Assembly: GCA_035539075.1 (NCBI GenBank)
Contig: DATLJB010000221.1
Location: forward strand, 1 to 64,000
Length of the DNA stretch: 64,000 bases
Direction: 5' to 3'
Source: Dongia_B sp035539075
GTDB lineage: Bacteria; Pseudomonadota; Alphaproteobacteria; Dongiales; Dongiaceae
Of the stretch, positions 34,954 to 43,897 are shown piece by piece. Each line of letters starts with the position of its first letter. The first letter of the stretch is position 1. The translations under genes and the position numbers were made by a program. The notes beneath the pieces are model-generated. The model was not told where the DNA came from, made no database searches, and saw nothing but the letters and a program-made list of their open reading frames with translations.

Positions 34954-36119
34954 CCGCGCGACCTTGCCAGACCCGCGCCGAGGCCGACCAGCACCATGGC
35001 CGCCGCCAGCATCGAAAGTGAAATCGGCAGGCTGGTCAGCGTTGCCAGTGGGCCGATCAGCGGGGGTCCGGCCAGGATGCCGGCATAGGCCAGGGTCGCC
35101 ACGGCAGAAATCGCAACGCCCGGGGAAAAGCCCGGCAGCTTTCCCGCCATGCCAAAGAGCTGGGGCACGATATTGGCAAGGCCGATGCCTGTCACTGCAA
35201 AGCCGGCCAAGACCAGGGGAGCGGGATCGGCCATCGTCACGAGACAGAGACCGGCTGCCGCGATCATGCTGCCGATCCTGATGGTGAGAGCCGCACCGAG
35301 GCGGCCGACAACCCAGTCCCCCGTCAAGCGACCGATCGCCATGGTTGCCGAAAAGGCGGCAAAACCGAGGCCGGCACTGGCTTCGTCGAAATTGCGGCTG
35401 AAACGCAGGAAGACGGCACTCCAGTCCATCATCGCGCCCTCGGTCATGGCGGCGGCAAAAGCAAGCAGGCCGAGCAATGCCACGAGCCCGGTCGGACGGT
35501 TGAAGTGCTTGCGCTCACCCTTGCCTTCGCCGCCGTGTAGCAGCCCGGTCAATTGTCCCAGAACGATGAGCGCCATCAGGCCGGCGATGAGGCTTGCCGC
35601 GACCAGCGGCGTCAGGCCGAGATGCAGGAGACCGCCGCAAAACGTCGCACCAAGAATGCCGCCGATGCTGAACATGCCGTGAAGGGACGAGAAAATCGGC
35701 TTGCCCGCGAGATGCTCGACAGCGACTCCCTGCGCGTTCATGGAGATATCCATCAAGCCGTTGGCGGCGCCGAAGATGAGGAGACAGACCGCCAGCAGCG
35801 GCACAGAGGTCAAGGAAGCCAGAAGCGGCAACATGGCGAAGAAGACCATACTGGCGCTGATGATGACCGGTCGAGAGCCGGTCCGGGCAATGATCGCGCC
35901 TGCCAACGGCATCGATACCAGCGCGCCGGCACCGAGCGACAACAGAATCAGACCGAGGCCGGCGTCATTCAGCATCAACCGCTGCTTGGCAAGCGGGACC
36001 AGCGGCACCCAGGCGGAAAGGGTGAAACCATTGGTGAGAAATATTGCGCGGCAGGCGAGGCTTGCGCGCAAGGGCGAGGGAGTGACGCGCCTGGAGTCAT
36101 TTCGGATGAAGGAGAGCAA
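34950..36119 (-). CDS. MFS transporter (YbjJ-like)
   Basis: A major facilitator of about 389 residues with 12 predicted helices. LTNGFTLSAWVPLVPLAKQ and FGAANGLMDISMNAQGVAVE (a YbjJ-type motif with the conserved MN) and HGMFSIGGILGA are clear. The start is uncertain: the longest frame begins with TTG at 36119, and a start nearer LACRAIFLTNG is possible. It lies 49 bp downstream of a DeoR-family regulator on the same strand and probably forms an operon with it. The substrate is unknown, possibly a sugar. Confidence 0.82.
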   Translation of the reverse strand: MLSFIRNDSRRVTPSPLRASLACRAIFLTNGFTLSAWVPLVPLAKQRLMLNDAGLGLILLSLGAGALVSMPLAGAIIARTGSRPVIISASMVFFAMLPLLASLTSVPLLAVCLLIFGAANGLMDISMNAQGVAVEHLAGKPIFSSLHGMFSIGGILGATFCGGLLHLGLTPLVAASLIAGLMALIVLGQLTGLLHGGEGKGERKHFNRPTGLVALLGLLAFAAAMTEGAMMDWSAVFLRFSRNFDEASAGLGFAAFSATMAIGRLTGDWVVGRLGAALTIRIGSMIAAAGLCLVTMADPAPLVLAGFAVTGIGLANIVPQLFGMAGKLPGFSPGVAISAVATLAYAGILAGPPLIGPLATLTSLPISLSMLAAAMVLVGLGAGLARSRG

Positions 36120-36168
36120 AACAAGGTCTTTCGGTTTCTGATGGCTACGTAGCTGCGGTGCACTTCAC

Positions 36169-36956
36169 TCAGCCGGCATAGATGATCTCGACACCGGCCT
36201 CGCGATAAGGCTCGATGAGGGCTGACGGCGCTTGGGATTCAGTAACGAGCGAGCTCAGCAGATCGACAGGACCGATGCGATAGGGAGCCCGGGTACCGAG
36301 CTTGCGCATCGGGACTGCGGTGACGACCCGATTGGCCGACTGGATCATCCGCGCCTTCAGCCTCGCGCCATCCGGCGACATTTCCATTAGCCCGGTTGCC
36401 GCATCGAGACCACAGACTCCCAATAGGCAAAGATCAACGGAAAGGCCGGCGATGCTTTCCCAGGTCGCGATCCCCGTCGTCGTTTGCTCTGCTTTGTCGA
36501 CGACCCCGCCCAAAACGATGAGGTCGATATGCCGGTGCGCCATCAGGACCATGGCAGCCGGCAGGCTTGGCGTAACGATCGTGGCGCAGAGATCGGGGGC
36601 GATCGCCTCGGCCGCTGCCAGATTGGTCGTGCCGCTGTCGAGCAAGACCGTGCTCCCGGGTTCGATCAAGCGGGCGAGCTGCGCCGCAAGCGGCCGGCGG
36701 CTGCCATCATCTTCGCGCCGCCGGCTGGCAAAGGGCGCTGCCGCTGGCGTAAGGGGCAGAAGAGGCAGGGCGCCACCATGCACCCGTCGCAGTTGTCCGG
36801 CCGCCGCCAATTCGTTCAAATCGCGACGCACCGTGTCTTCCGACACATCAAGTTTTCGGCTTGCTTCCGCCGCAACGATTTTGCCTTCCCGTTTCAGCAC
36901 ATCCAGCAGAAACCGGCGACGTTCTTCGGGCAGTGAGATTTCGCTATTTTGCATGA
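36169..36956 (-). CDS. DeoR-family regulator
   Basis: A 262-residue regulator: DeoR helix-turn-helix (about 8-62; RRRFLLDVLKREGKIVAAEA, VSEDTVRRDLNELAAAGQLRRVHGGAL) followed by the DeoR sensor domain with LDSGTTNLAAAEAI and GGVVDKAEQTTTG. Such proteins typically sense sugar phosphates. The ATG at 36956 gives the standard N-terminus; a longer frame exists but lacks support. Upstream is a perfect palindrome at 36989, which may be its operator. Likely controls the MFS gene behind it. Confidence 0.87.
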
Positions 36957-37406
36957 AGCTGCGCCATTTGTCAGTAATGATTCTTAAAATTATGCATAAT
37001 CGTGCAAAAACATGCAATGTCGAAGAAGCGCACGACCTCTCACCCTTGTCGAGGGTCGCACAGGACGGATTTTGCAGGCTGGGCCATACTGTGGAGCCGC
37101 GATAGATTATCGCCCTCGCTCCCGGCCGTTCTAGTCTGCTCGCCGGTAGCCGTGCGGGTTGATCTGTAACCGGGGCCGACACGGCGGGCGACAGCGGGGC
37201 GGGGACTGATATCCAGGATATTCTGCAGGGAAGCCCGGTGAGCCTTCCATCATGCTCTTACTGTTTCGCAGTCGCAGCATGGGGCTTGACCAAAGGGCGA
37301 GGGGATGCGAGCTATCTTAACTCTCGTCCGATCGCACCGGCTGCAGCGAAGCGCGGCCGCGTCGTTTTCCCGATCGGATATTCAATGGCTTAGGGGTCTC
37401 CTTCGC
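36957..37406. other. Intergenic region between deoR-type gene and RND operon
   Basis: No supported gene. It holds the divergent promoters of the DeoR gene and the RND efflux operon and the palindrome at 36989-37000. The half nearer the DeoR gene is AT-rich (36981-37020). No RNA gene is recognised. Confidence 0.5.
36989..37000. promoter_or_regulatory. 12-bp palindrome, candidate DeoR operator
   Basis: ATTATGCATAAT is a perfect palindrome 33 bp upstream of the DeoR start. Two more TGCA-containing copies (GTGCA, ATGCA) follow within 20 bp. Position suggests autoregulation; a chance AT-rich palindrome is possible. Confidence 0.35.
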
Positions 37407-38684
37407 ATGATGCCTGCCTTACGGAATGCCATCACGGTTATCCTGTGCGCGCTTGCTCTGGCCAGTTGCGGCGATCAGAAGCAGACGCAGCAGCAAGCCG
37501 CCGCCGCACCGCCGCCGGCTGTCGGTGTCGTCACGCTGCAGGAGCGACCGGTCGCCAAAGGCTACGAATTCATCGGCCGAGTCAAAGCTGTGACACAGGT
37601 CGATATCCTGGCGCGCGTCGAAGGCTTCCTGGAAGCCATCCATTTCCGCGAGGGACAGGAGGTCAAGAAGGGCGACCTGCTGTTCTCGATCGAGAAGGAT
37701 ATGTTCAAGGCTCAGGTCGACCAGTATCAGGCGCAGGTCGCCGCGGCACAGGCCAATCTTGCCAATGACGAAATCCAGTACCAGCGTGACCTGCAGCTGG
37801 TCAAAAACCAGAATGTGCCGCAATCGACGGTCGATAAGGACAAGGCGGCGCGCGATGCCGGCAAGGCGCAGGTCATGCTGAGCCAGGCGCAGTTGGAGCA
37901 GGCGCAGATCAATCTTGGCTATACCGATATTTATGCGCCGGTTGACGGCAAGATTGGCGCCCATAACTACGATGTGGGCAATCTCGTGAGCCCATCTTCC
38001 AAGGCGCTTGTGACGCTGGTCAGCCAGGATCCGATGTATATCACTTTCCCGGTGAGCCAGGAGAAGCTCCTCGAGATCCGCGAAACCCGCCAGCAGGATG
38101 ATGGATCGCTGACCAAGATCGAATTTGTCGTCCGTTTTTCCGACGGCACGCAGTACAAGTATGCCGGGCGGTGGGATTTCACCGCGCCGCAGGTCGATCA
38201 GTCCACCGACACGGTGGAGATGCGCGCTACCCTGCCTAACCCTGAGCGCCAATTGATCGACGGTCAATACGTCAAGGTCGTCCTGAAGGAGCGTCATCCG
38301 CAAAATCGCCTGGTTGTTCCCCAGGCGGCGGTGCAGACGGCGCAAGGCGGCAATCAGGTGCTGGTGGTCGGCGCCGACAACAAGGTCATCGCCCGCATCG
38401 TGGAGCTCGGGCAAACCGAAGGTGCCGATTACGTCGTCAACAAGGGGCTGCAGACCGGCGAGAAGGTCATTGTCGAGGGCTTGCAGAAGGCAAAGCCGGG
38501 TCAGGTGGTCGCGCCGACGGAAGTGAAACAGGACAGCGGCGATTCCAACACCTCCGGCCAGGTGCAGCCGACGGCGAATCCTCCCGCTGCCAATCCGCCG
38601 GCCGCCAATCCGCCAGCGGGGCAGGGAGGCACTGCCGCGCCAGCCAATAACACCGGCGGCGCCACCAAGGGAGCCGGCCAATGA
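37407..38684 (+). CDS. RND efflux membrane-fusion lipoprotein
   Basis: Periplasmic adaptor of an AcrAB/MexAB-type multidrug efflux pump, 425 residues. Lipoprotein signal MMPALRNAITVILCALALASC. Then lipoyl/biotinyl-like halves (VKAVTQVDILARVEGFLEAI; GYTDIYAPVDGKIGAHNYDVG) around a coiled-coil hairpin (about 100-165), beta-barrel and a membrane-proximal domain. The C-terminus is an unusual Asn/Pro/Ala-rich tail with NPPAA repeated three times, followed by Gly/Ala-rich sequence. It overlaps the permease start by 4 bp. No outer membrane factor gene is adjacent, so a TolC-like partner must lie elsewhere. Confidence 0.92.
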   Translation: MMPALRNAITVILCALALASCGDQKQTQQQAAAAPPPAVGVVTLQERPVAKGYEFIGRVKAVTQVDILARVEGFLEAIHFREGQEVKKGDLLFSIEKDMFKAQVDQYQAQVAAAQANLANDEIQYQRDLQLVKNQNVPQSTVDKDKAARDAGKAQVMLSQAQLEQAQINLGYTDIYAPVDGKIGAHNYDVGNLVSPSSKALVTLVSQDPMYITFPVSQEKLLEIRETRQQDDGSLTKIEFVVRFSDGTQYKYAGRWDFTAPQVDQSTDTVEMRATLPNPERQLIDGQYVKVVLKERHPQNRLVVPQAAVQTAQGGNQVLVVGADNKVIARIVELGQTEGADYVVNKGLQTGEKVIVEGLQKAKPGQVVAPTEVKQDSGDSNTSGQVQPTANPPAANPPAANPPAGQGGTAAPANNTGGATKGAGQ

Positions 38685-41600
38685 TTTCCGCGGTCTTCGT
38701 CGACCGCCCGCGCCTTGCCTTTGTTATCTCGATCGTCATCACGATCGCGGGCTTGATCGCGCTTACCCAGATTCCGGTCGCGCAATTCCCCGATATTGTG
38801 CCGCCGCAGGTCTCCGTTACCGCCAATTATCCCGGCGCCGATGCCAGCGTTGTCGAAACCACGGTGGCGCAGCCCATCGAGCAGCAAGTGGTTGGTGTCG
38901 ACAAAGCCATCTACATGCAGTCTACCTCGGGTGCCGATGGCAGCTACAACCTGACCGTCACCTTCGAACTCGGCACCAATCCTGACATCAACACGGTCAA
39001 TGTGCAGAACCGCGCCGCCCTGGCGCAGCCCGTCCTGCCGGCCGAGGTGACCAAGCAGGGTCTCACCATCAAGAAGAAGAGCTCGGCGCTGCTCTATGGT
39101 ATCACCCTGTTCTCGCCGAAAGGGTCGAACAGCCCGCTTTTCCTCAATAACTACGCCACGATCTACATCATCGATCAGTTGAAGCGCCTGCCGGGCGTCG
39201 GTGATGCCAGCCTGTTCGGGCCGCTCAATTATTCGATGCGGGTCTGGCTCAATCCCGATCGCCTGACCAGCCTCAATCTGACGCCGAGCGATGTCATTTC
39301 GGCTTTGCAGGCGCAGAACGTTCAGGCGGCGGTCGGCCGTATCGGCGCCCAGCCGATGTCGAATGACCAGCAGCTGCAGTTGAACCTCACCACCAAGGGC
39401 CGCCTGACCACGGTCGATGAATTCAAGAACATCATCCTCAGGGCCAATTCCGACGGCTCCGTCGTGCGTGTCTCGGATGTGGCGCGGGTCGAGCTCGGTG
39501 CGCAGGCTTCGGACCGCTATACCCGCTTCAATGGTGCGCCCAGCGCCGCGATCGGCATCTACCAGTCGCCGGGCGCCAATGCCGTGCAGGTGGCGAAGGC
39601 AGTCCGCGACAAGATGGACGAGCTGTCGAAGTCCTTTCCCGAGGATGTCCAGTACAAGGTCTTCTATGATTCGACCGTCTTCATCACCTCGACCATCGAG
39701 GAGGTGATCAAGACCCTGATGGAGGCCTTCGTCCTGGTCGCCATCGTGGTCTATCTTTTCCTTGGCAAGCTGCGGACGACGCTCATTCCCCTGATCGCCG
39801 TTCCGGTCTCGATCATCGGCACTTTCGCCGTGCTGCTGATGATCGGGTTCTCCGCCAATACCGTTTCGCTGCTGGCCCTGGTGCTGGCGATCGGCATTGT
39901 TGTCGACGATGCGATCGTCGTCATTGAGAATGTCGAGCGCGTATTGGAGGAGGATCCGCTTCTCAGCGTGCCGGATGCGACCAAGAAGGCGATGGCGGAA
40001 ATCACCGGGCCGATCATCGCCATCACCCTGGTGCTGCTCTCGGTCTTCGTGCCGGTTGCCTTCATCCCGGGCCTCAGCGGCCTGCTGTTCCGTCAGTTCG
40101 CCGTGGCCGTCGTCGTATCGATGCTGATTTCCGCGGTCAATGCCTTGACGCTGAGCCCGGCGCTCTGCGCCGTGCTGCTGACCCGCAGCCATGGCAGCAA
40201 GGGACCGATCAAATATGTGCTGCGCGGCATCGACAAGGTGCGCGACGGCTATGCGGCAATCGTCGCCCGCCTGATCCGGGTCGCCATCATCAGTGTTTTC
40301 GTCATTGGCGGCCTTGCTGTCATCTCGTTTGTGCTGTTTGGCCGAACGCCGCAAGGCTTCCTGCCTGATGAGGATCAGGGCTATTTCTTCGCTTCGATGC
40401 AGCTGCCAGACGCCGCCTCGGTCGGCCGCAATTCGCAAATCACCAAGCAGGCGGAAGACATCATCAAGGCCGATCCGGCTGTACGTGACGTTCTGGCCGT
40501 GGTCGGGTTCAACTTCCTCGACGGCATCGCCCAGTCGAATTCGGCCTTCTTCGTCGTCGCCTTGAAGCCTTATGAGCAGCGGACCGACCCGTCGCTGCGG
40601 GTGCAATCCGTCCTCGGGCGGTTGCGCGGCAAGCTCTTCACGATTCCCGGCGCGGTCATCATTCCGTTTAACCTGCCACCGATCATCGGCCTTGGCAGCA
40701 CCGGCGGTTTCCAGTTCATGCTGGAGGACCGGGGGGGCACCAGCACCACGCAGCAGATGGCACAGCTGATGGGTGGCATGGTGGTGGCGGCCAACCAGGA
40801 GAAGGGTCTGACATCGGTCTTCAGTACCTATTCCTCCAGCACGCCTTCGCTCTATCTCAATATCGATCGCGACAAGGCACAGACCCTCGGCGTGAAGATT
40901 TCCGACATCTTCACGGCGCTGCAGGGGACGCTGGGCGGCATCTATGTCAACGATTTCAACCTCTATGGCCGTACCTGGCAGGTGCAGATCCAGGCGGAGC
41001 AGCAGTTCCGCCGCCGGATCGATGATATCTATGACATTTACGTGCGAAACTCCGCCGGCAACATGGTACCGCTCAGGGCCTTGCTGTCGGTCGACACCAA
41101 GCTCGTCCCCCAGGGCATCACGCGCTATAACGGCTTCCGTGCCGTCACCATCAACGGCAGTGCTGCGCCCGGCACCAGTACCGGCACGGCGTTGTCTCTG
41201 ATGGACAATATCTCGCAGCAGGTCCTGCCCCAGGGCTTCAGCTATGAATGGACCGGTACAGCGCTGCAGGAGATCGCCGCAGCCGGCAAGACGCCGATCG
41301 TGCTGAGCATGGCGGTGCTGTTCGCCTATCTCTTCCTGGTGGCGCTTTACGAGAGCTGGACCATTCCGGTGCCGGTGCTGCTCTCCGTCGTCACCGGCGT
41401 GCTCGGCGCCATCATCGCCGTCGTGCTGACGGGGCTCAGCTTCGACGTCTATGCCCAGATCGGCCTCGTGGTGCTGATCGCGCTGGCAGCGAAGAACGGT
41501 ATCCTGATCGTCGAGTTCGCAAAGCTGCAACGCGAAAGCGGCAAGTCGATCCATGATGCCGCCCTGGAAGGTGCGCGGTTGCGCTTCCGCCCGGTCATGA

Positions 41601-41854
41601 TGACCAGCTTCGCCTTCATCCTCGGCCTCGTCCCCTTGATCACCGCTCTGGGTGCCGGCGCAGCGACCAGGCGCGCGGTCGGCACGCCGGTCTTCGGTGG
41701 CATGCTGGGGGCTTCGGCGGTCGGCATCTTCCTCATTCCCATGCTCTATGTGGTGTTCCAGCACACCCGTGAATGGGTGAAGGCGAGGCTTGGGCGCGGG
41801 CAGCATGAGGCGCATCGCCCGGTCGCCGGTCCGGAAGAAGACGAGGAAGTCTAA
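38681..41854 (+). CDS. RND multidrug efflux permease (HAE1 family)
   Basis: A 1057-residue inner membrane proton/drug antiporter of the AcrB family, normal length. It has the N-terminal first helix (RPRLAFVISIVITIAGLIAL), large porter loops, and the helix-4 proton-relay Asp pair in IGIVVDDAIVVIENVER, plus a C-terminal Lys-containing motif in AAKNGILIVEFA. GRTPQGFLPDEDQGYF is family-typical. It is co-transcribed with the adaptor and followed by a clear terminator. The drugs pumped cannot be predicted. Confidence 0.95.
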   Translation: MISAVFVDRPRLAFVISIVITIAGLIALTQIPVAQFPDIVPPQVSVTANYPGADASVVETTVAQPIEQQVVGVDKAIYMQSTSGADGSYNLTVTFELGTNPDINTVNVQNRAALAQPVLPAEVTKQGLTIKKKSSALLYGITLFSPKGSNSPLFLNNYATIYIIDQLKRLPGVGDASLFGPLNYSMRVWLNPDRLTSLNLTPSDVISALQAQNVQAAVGRIGAQPMSNDQQLQLNLTTKGRLTTVDEFKNIILRANSDGSVVRVSDVARVELGAQASDRYTRFNGAPSAAIGIYQSPGANAVQVAKAVRDKMDELSKSFPEDVQYKVFYDSTVFITSTIEEVIKTLMEAFVLVAIVVYLFLGKLRTTLIPLIAVPVSIIGTFAVLLMIGFSANTVSLLALVLAIGIVVDDAIVVIENVERVLEEDPLLSVPDATKKAMAEITGPIIAITLVLLSVFVPVAFIPGLSGLLFRQFAVAVVVSMLISAVNALTLSPALCAVLLTRSHGSKGPIKYVLRGIDKVRDGYAAIVARLIRVAIISVFVIGGLAVISFVLFGRTPQGFLPDEDQGYFFASMQLPDAASVGRNSQITKQAEDIIKADPAVRDVLAVVGFNFLDGIAQSNSAFFVVALKPYEQRTDPSLRVQSVLGRLRGKLFTIPGAVIIPFNLPPIIGLGSTGGFQFMLEDRGGTSTTQQMAQLMGGMVVAANQEKGLTSVFSTYSSSTPSLYLNIDRDKAQTLGVKISDIFTALQGTLGGIYVNDFNLYGRTWQVQIQAEQQFRRRIDDIYDIYVRNSAGNMVPLRALLSVDTKLVPQGITRYNGFRAVTINGSAAPGTSTGTALSLMDNISQQVLPQGFSYEWTGTALQEIAAAGKTPIVLSMAVLFAYLFLVALYESWTIPVPVLLSVVTGVLGAIIAVVLTGLSFDVYAQIGLVVLIALAAKNGILIVEFAKLQRESGKSIHDAALEGARLRFRPVMMTSFAFILGLVPLITALGAGAATRRAVGTPVFGGMLGASAVGIFLIPMLYVVFQHTREWVKARLGRGQHEAHRPVAGPEEDEEV

Positions 41855-41870
41855 AGCGGCTGCAATGATT

Positions 41871-41900
41871 AAGCCCCGCCGATTGATTTCGGCGGGGCTT
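41871..41900 (+). terminator. Rho-independent terminator of the RND operon
   Basis: AAGCCCCGCCG (41871-41881), loop ATTGATTT and CGGCGGGGCTT (41890-41900) form a perfect 11-bp stem, with TTGCTT following. It lies 17 bp after the RND permease stop and may also act on the convergent tmpB-like gene. Confidence 0.85.
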
Positions 41901-41953
41901 TGCTTGATACAGCGCAAAGGAAGGGCCAGGCTGTTGCCCGGCCGGTTGCCACC

Positions 41954-42520
41954 TTATTCCTTTGTGTGTTCGCCCCAGGGCGTGCGGCCGAATATTCGTT
42001 CCACCGCGGGCCGGAAGGCCGCGAGCGGCATCGTGTCGTAATTCGGATCGAAGGCCGTCTGGTCCCATTCATCGCAGAACTTCGCCGTCCGTTCGAAGCC
42101 CGGATGGCCACGATGTTTTTCGCGCGCGAAGCGGTCGCCGCCGAAGAAGTGGTTGTAGTAGTAGCCCTGGAACGGCTCGTGATTGCGCACCATCCAGTAA
42201 TTCAGCGGGCTGACATAGGGGCGCAGGATCTCCGCCGCGAGCGCACCGTGATTGACCGGGGCAAGGTCGTCGCCGATATCGTGGAACAGACCGCAGACCA
42301 CGGTCTCCTCGTCGGCACCGGCGCGCAGCGCGCGGGTGGCGGTCTGCAGCGAATGCTCATAGCGGTCGACCGGATAGCCGAGATCGCCACCCTTCAGCCG
42401 TTCAAGGGCGCCGAGCAGGCGATCCACCAGACCATGCTCGTAGACGGTGAATTTATCGCCGATGACCTTCCATTCCTCGGCAGTGCTGTCGGCGAATTTG
42501 GTGAAACGAACGATGGTCAT
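41954..42520 (-). CDS. tmpB: HD-domain oxygenase, TmpB-like
   Basis: A 188-residue HD-fold protein of the PhnZ/TmpB type: mixed-valent di-iron oxygenases that cleave the C-P bond of alpha-hydroxyphosphonates. Metal-ligand pattern: YEHSLQTATRAL, FHDIGDDLAP (HD), NHGALAAEIL and RNHEPFQGYYY, with a late Asp region. It lies 56 bp downstream of a gamma-butyrobetaine hydroxylase-like gene (TmpA-like), as in Leisingera, where TmpA hydroxylates 2-trimethylaminoethylphosphonate and TmpB yields phosphate and glycine betaine. GGGGA precedes the ATG. Identity is inferred from fold plus pairing; a different trimethylammonium substrate is possible. Confidence 0.72.
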   Translation of the reverse strand: MTIVRFTKFADSTAEEWKVIGDKFTVYEHGLVDRLLGALERLKGGDLGYPVDRYEHSLQTATRALRAGADEETVVCGLFHDIGDDLAPVNHGALAAEILRPYVSPLNYWMVRNHEPFQGYYYNHFFGGDRFAREKHRGHPGFERTAKFCDEWDQTAFDPNYDTMPLAAFRPAVERIFGRTPWGEHTKE

Positions 42521-42576
42521 GCTGATTCCCCGCTATTGGATGGTTTCTGGTTGTCGTTTGCCATTGTCTTCCTGCC

Positions 42577-43737
42577 TTATTCGGCTGCCAGGGGGCGGGC
42601 TTGCCGTGCCAGCACCTTGCGCTTGCTGCCCACAGTGTCGCGGTCCATATAGCACTGGCGCATATGGCGCATGCCGGTGTCCAGCTTGAAGCCCTTGCGC
42701 CCGTGCAGCAGGCGATAATTGTCCATGATCATGCAATCGCCGGGGCCGAGCTTGAAGGTCAAGGTCAGGGCCGGATCATTGAGCAGCTGGAAATAGAGCT
42801 GCCGCGCCTTGTAATAGCGGTCCAGCATGTCCAGCGGCAGATGATCGACCATTTCGGTGCGATTGGAATAACGCACCTGATGCAGGCGGCCATCGCCGTC
42901 GAGCTCGATCAGGGGGCCGTCGCTTTCCAGGATCGCGGTGTTGTCGGCATAGCGGAAGCGCGGCCGCACGGTGGTCAGGGTTTCAAAGGCCTCCGGATCG
43001 CGGACCTGCAGCTCACGGGCGACGCGGAAACCGTCGACGATGACGGATTCGCCGCCCTCGGCGTCGTTGCGCAGGCAATGGAGGAAGATATAGCCCGGCA
43101 CCGGCGTGCGATAGGGATTGTCAGCATGCTGCTCCAGGCCGCGCGTCGTCATGGTGAGGTCGTAGGCCTTGGGTATGGCCTTGACGTCGGCCAGCCCGCC
43201 CCAATTGGTGATGCGGATGGGGCCGATGCAATTGGTGAGAGCCATGGCTCCCTCCATCTCGACCGGCACATTGTGCACGATCATGAAGCCGTAACGATGC
43301 AGGCCCTGCAGCATCTCACCGACGGCGGCTTCGTCGCGCTGGAGTTGGGGCAGGTCGGCTTCCGGCCGGGTCCCGAGATCATGGCCCCAGAGCTGCAGAT
43401 CCGGTGAGGCTTGGCCATAGCTGGCCTGGCGCGCGGGCAGGGGGCGCACAACCCGATGCAGCCAGTCGGCCGTTACGGTTGCCTGGAACGCGTCGCTGAA
43501 GGTGAGGGCGACGCGATCTTCGGCAGGCATCGCGCAGGTGGACAGCTTCAAATCGAGCGGCAGTTCAGCGGCTTCAATCAGCCGCTGACCGGTTCGGGCG
43601 TCGAGAATGTCATCGACCGGCAGGCGTTCGCGCAGCCAGAGCGGATGAAAAACCTGCTGCCGGCCATCTTGCCAATCCATTACCAGTGTGCCGTCTTTAA
43701 CGCTGGCTGTCTTTGCCAGACGCGTCGCCTCGGCCAT
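42577..43737 (-). CDS. tmpA: 2-oxoglutarate/Fe(II) dioxygenase, TmpA-like
   Basis: A 386-residue TauD/TfdA-family enzyme of the gamma-butyrobetaine hydroxylase type. An N-terminal DUF971-like domain (FHPLWLRERLPVDDILDARTGQ) lacks the zinc Cys cluster of human BBOX; the catalytic domain has the HxD pair in LEQHADNPYRT and the distal His in NYRLLHGRKGF. With a TmpB-like HD oxygenase next door, it most likely hydroxylates 2-trimethylaminoethylphosphonate at C1. The ATG at 43737 is preferred, as TTGGGAG abuts the earlier ATG at 43743. Alternative: carnitine biosynthesis. A GlxA-type regulator is divergent. Confidence 0.75.
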   Translation of the reverse strand: MAEATRLAKTASVKDGTLVMDWQDGRQQVFHPLWLRERLPVDDILDARTGQRLIEAAELPLDLKLSTCAMPAEDRVALTFSDAFQATVTADWLHRVVRPLPARQASYGQASPDLQLWGHDLGTRPEADLPQLQRDEAAVGEMLQGLHRYGFMIVHNVPVEMEGAMALTNCIGPIRITNWGGLADVKAIPKAYDLTMTTRGLEQHADNPYRTPVPGYIFLHCLRNDAEGGESVIVDGFRVARELQVRDPEAFETLTTVRPRFRYADNTAILESDGPLIELDGDGRLHQVRYSNRTEMVDHLPLDMLDRYYKARQLYFQLLNDPALTLTFKLGPGDCMIMDNYRLLHGRKGFKLDTGMRHMRQCYMDRDTVGSKRKVLARQARPLAAE

Positions 43738-43838
43738 CGCCATCTCCCAATTTGATCATTTGTTGATTCTGCTCGCCCGATCTTCCGATCGGACCGGTTA
43801 ATGAATCCTAAGATCGCGGCTCATCATCCGAGGGTGTT

Positions 43839-43871
43839 TTTTTCGCCATACGCGTGCTATTTTTCGCCATA
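43839..43871. promoter_or_regulatory. Direct repeats, candidate AraC/GlxA operator
   Basis: TTTTTCGCCATA occurs at 43839-43850 and at 43860-43871, an exact 21-bp phase (two helical turns). It lies just upstream of the GlxA-type regulator and between it and tmpA. AraC-family proteins bind such phased direct repeats. Confidence 0.55.
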
Positions 43872-43897
43872 GTCGCAAAAAAGATAGAAGTCGTCGC

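Noticed and set aside
38570..38640. NPPAA repeats in the RND adaptor as a mobile or phase-variable repeat
   Set aside because: Only three short in-frame units in a low-complexity tail; better seen as a flexible C-terminus.
38501..41917. A 1138-residue open frame antisense to the RND operon
   Set aside because: It mirrors the codons of the adaptor and permease, is rich in His/Asp/Arg as expected for antisense of high-GC genes, and has no recognisable domain.
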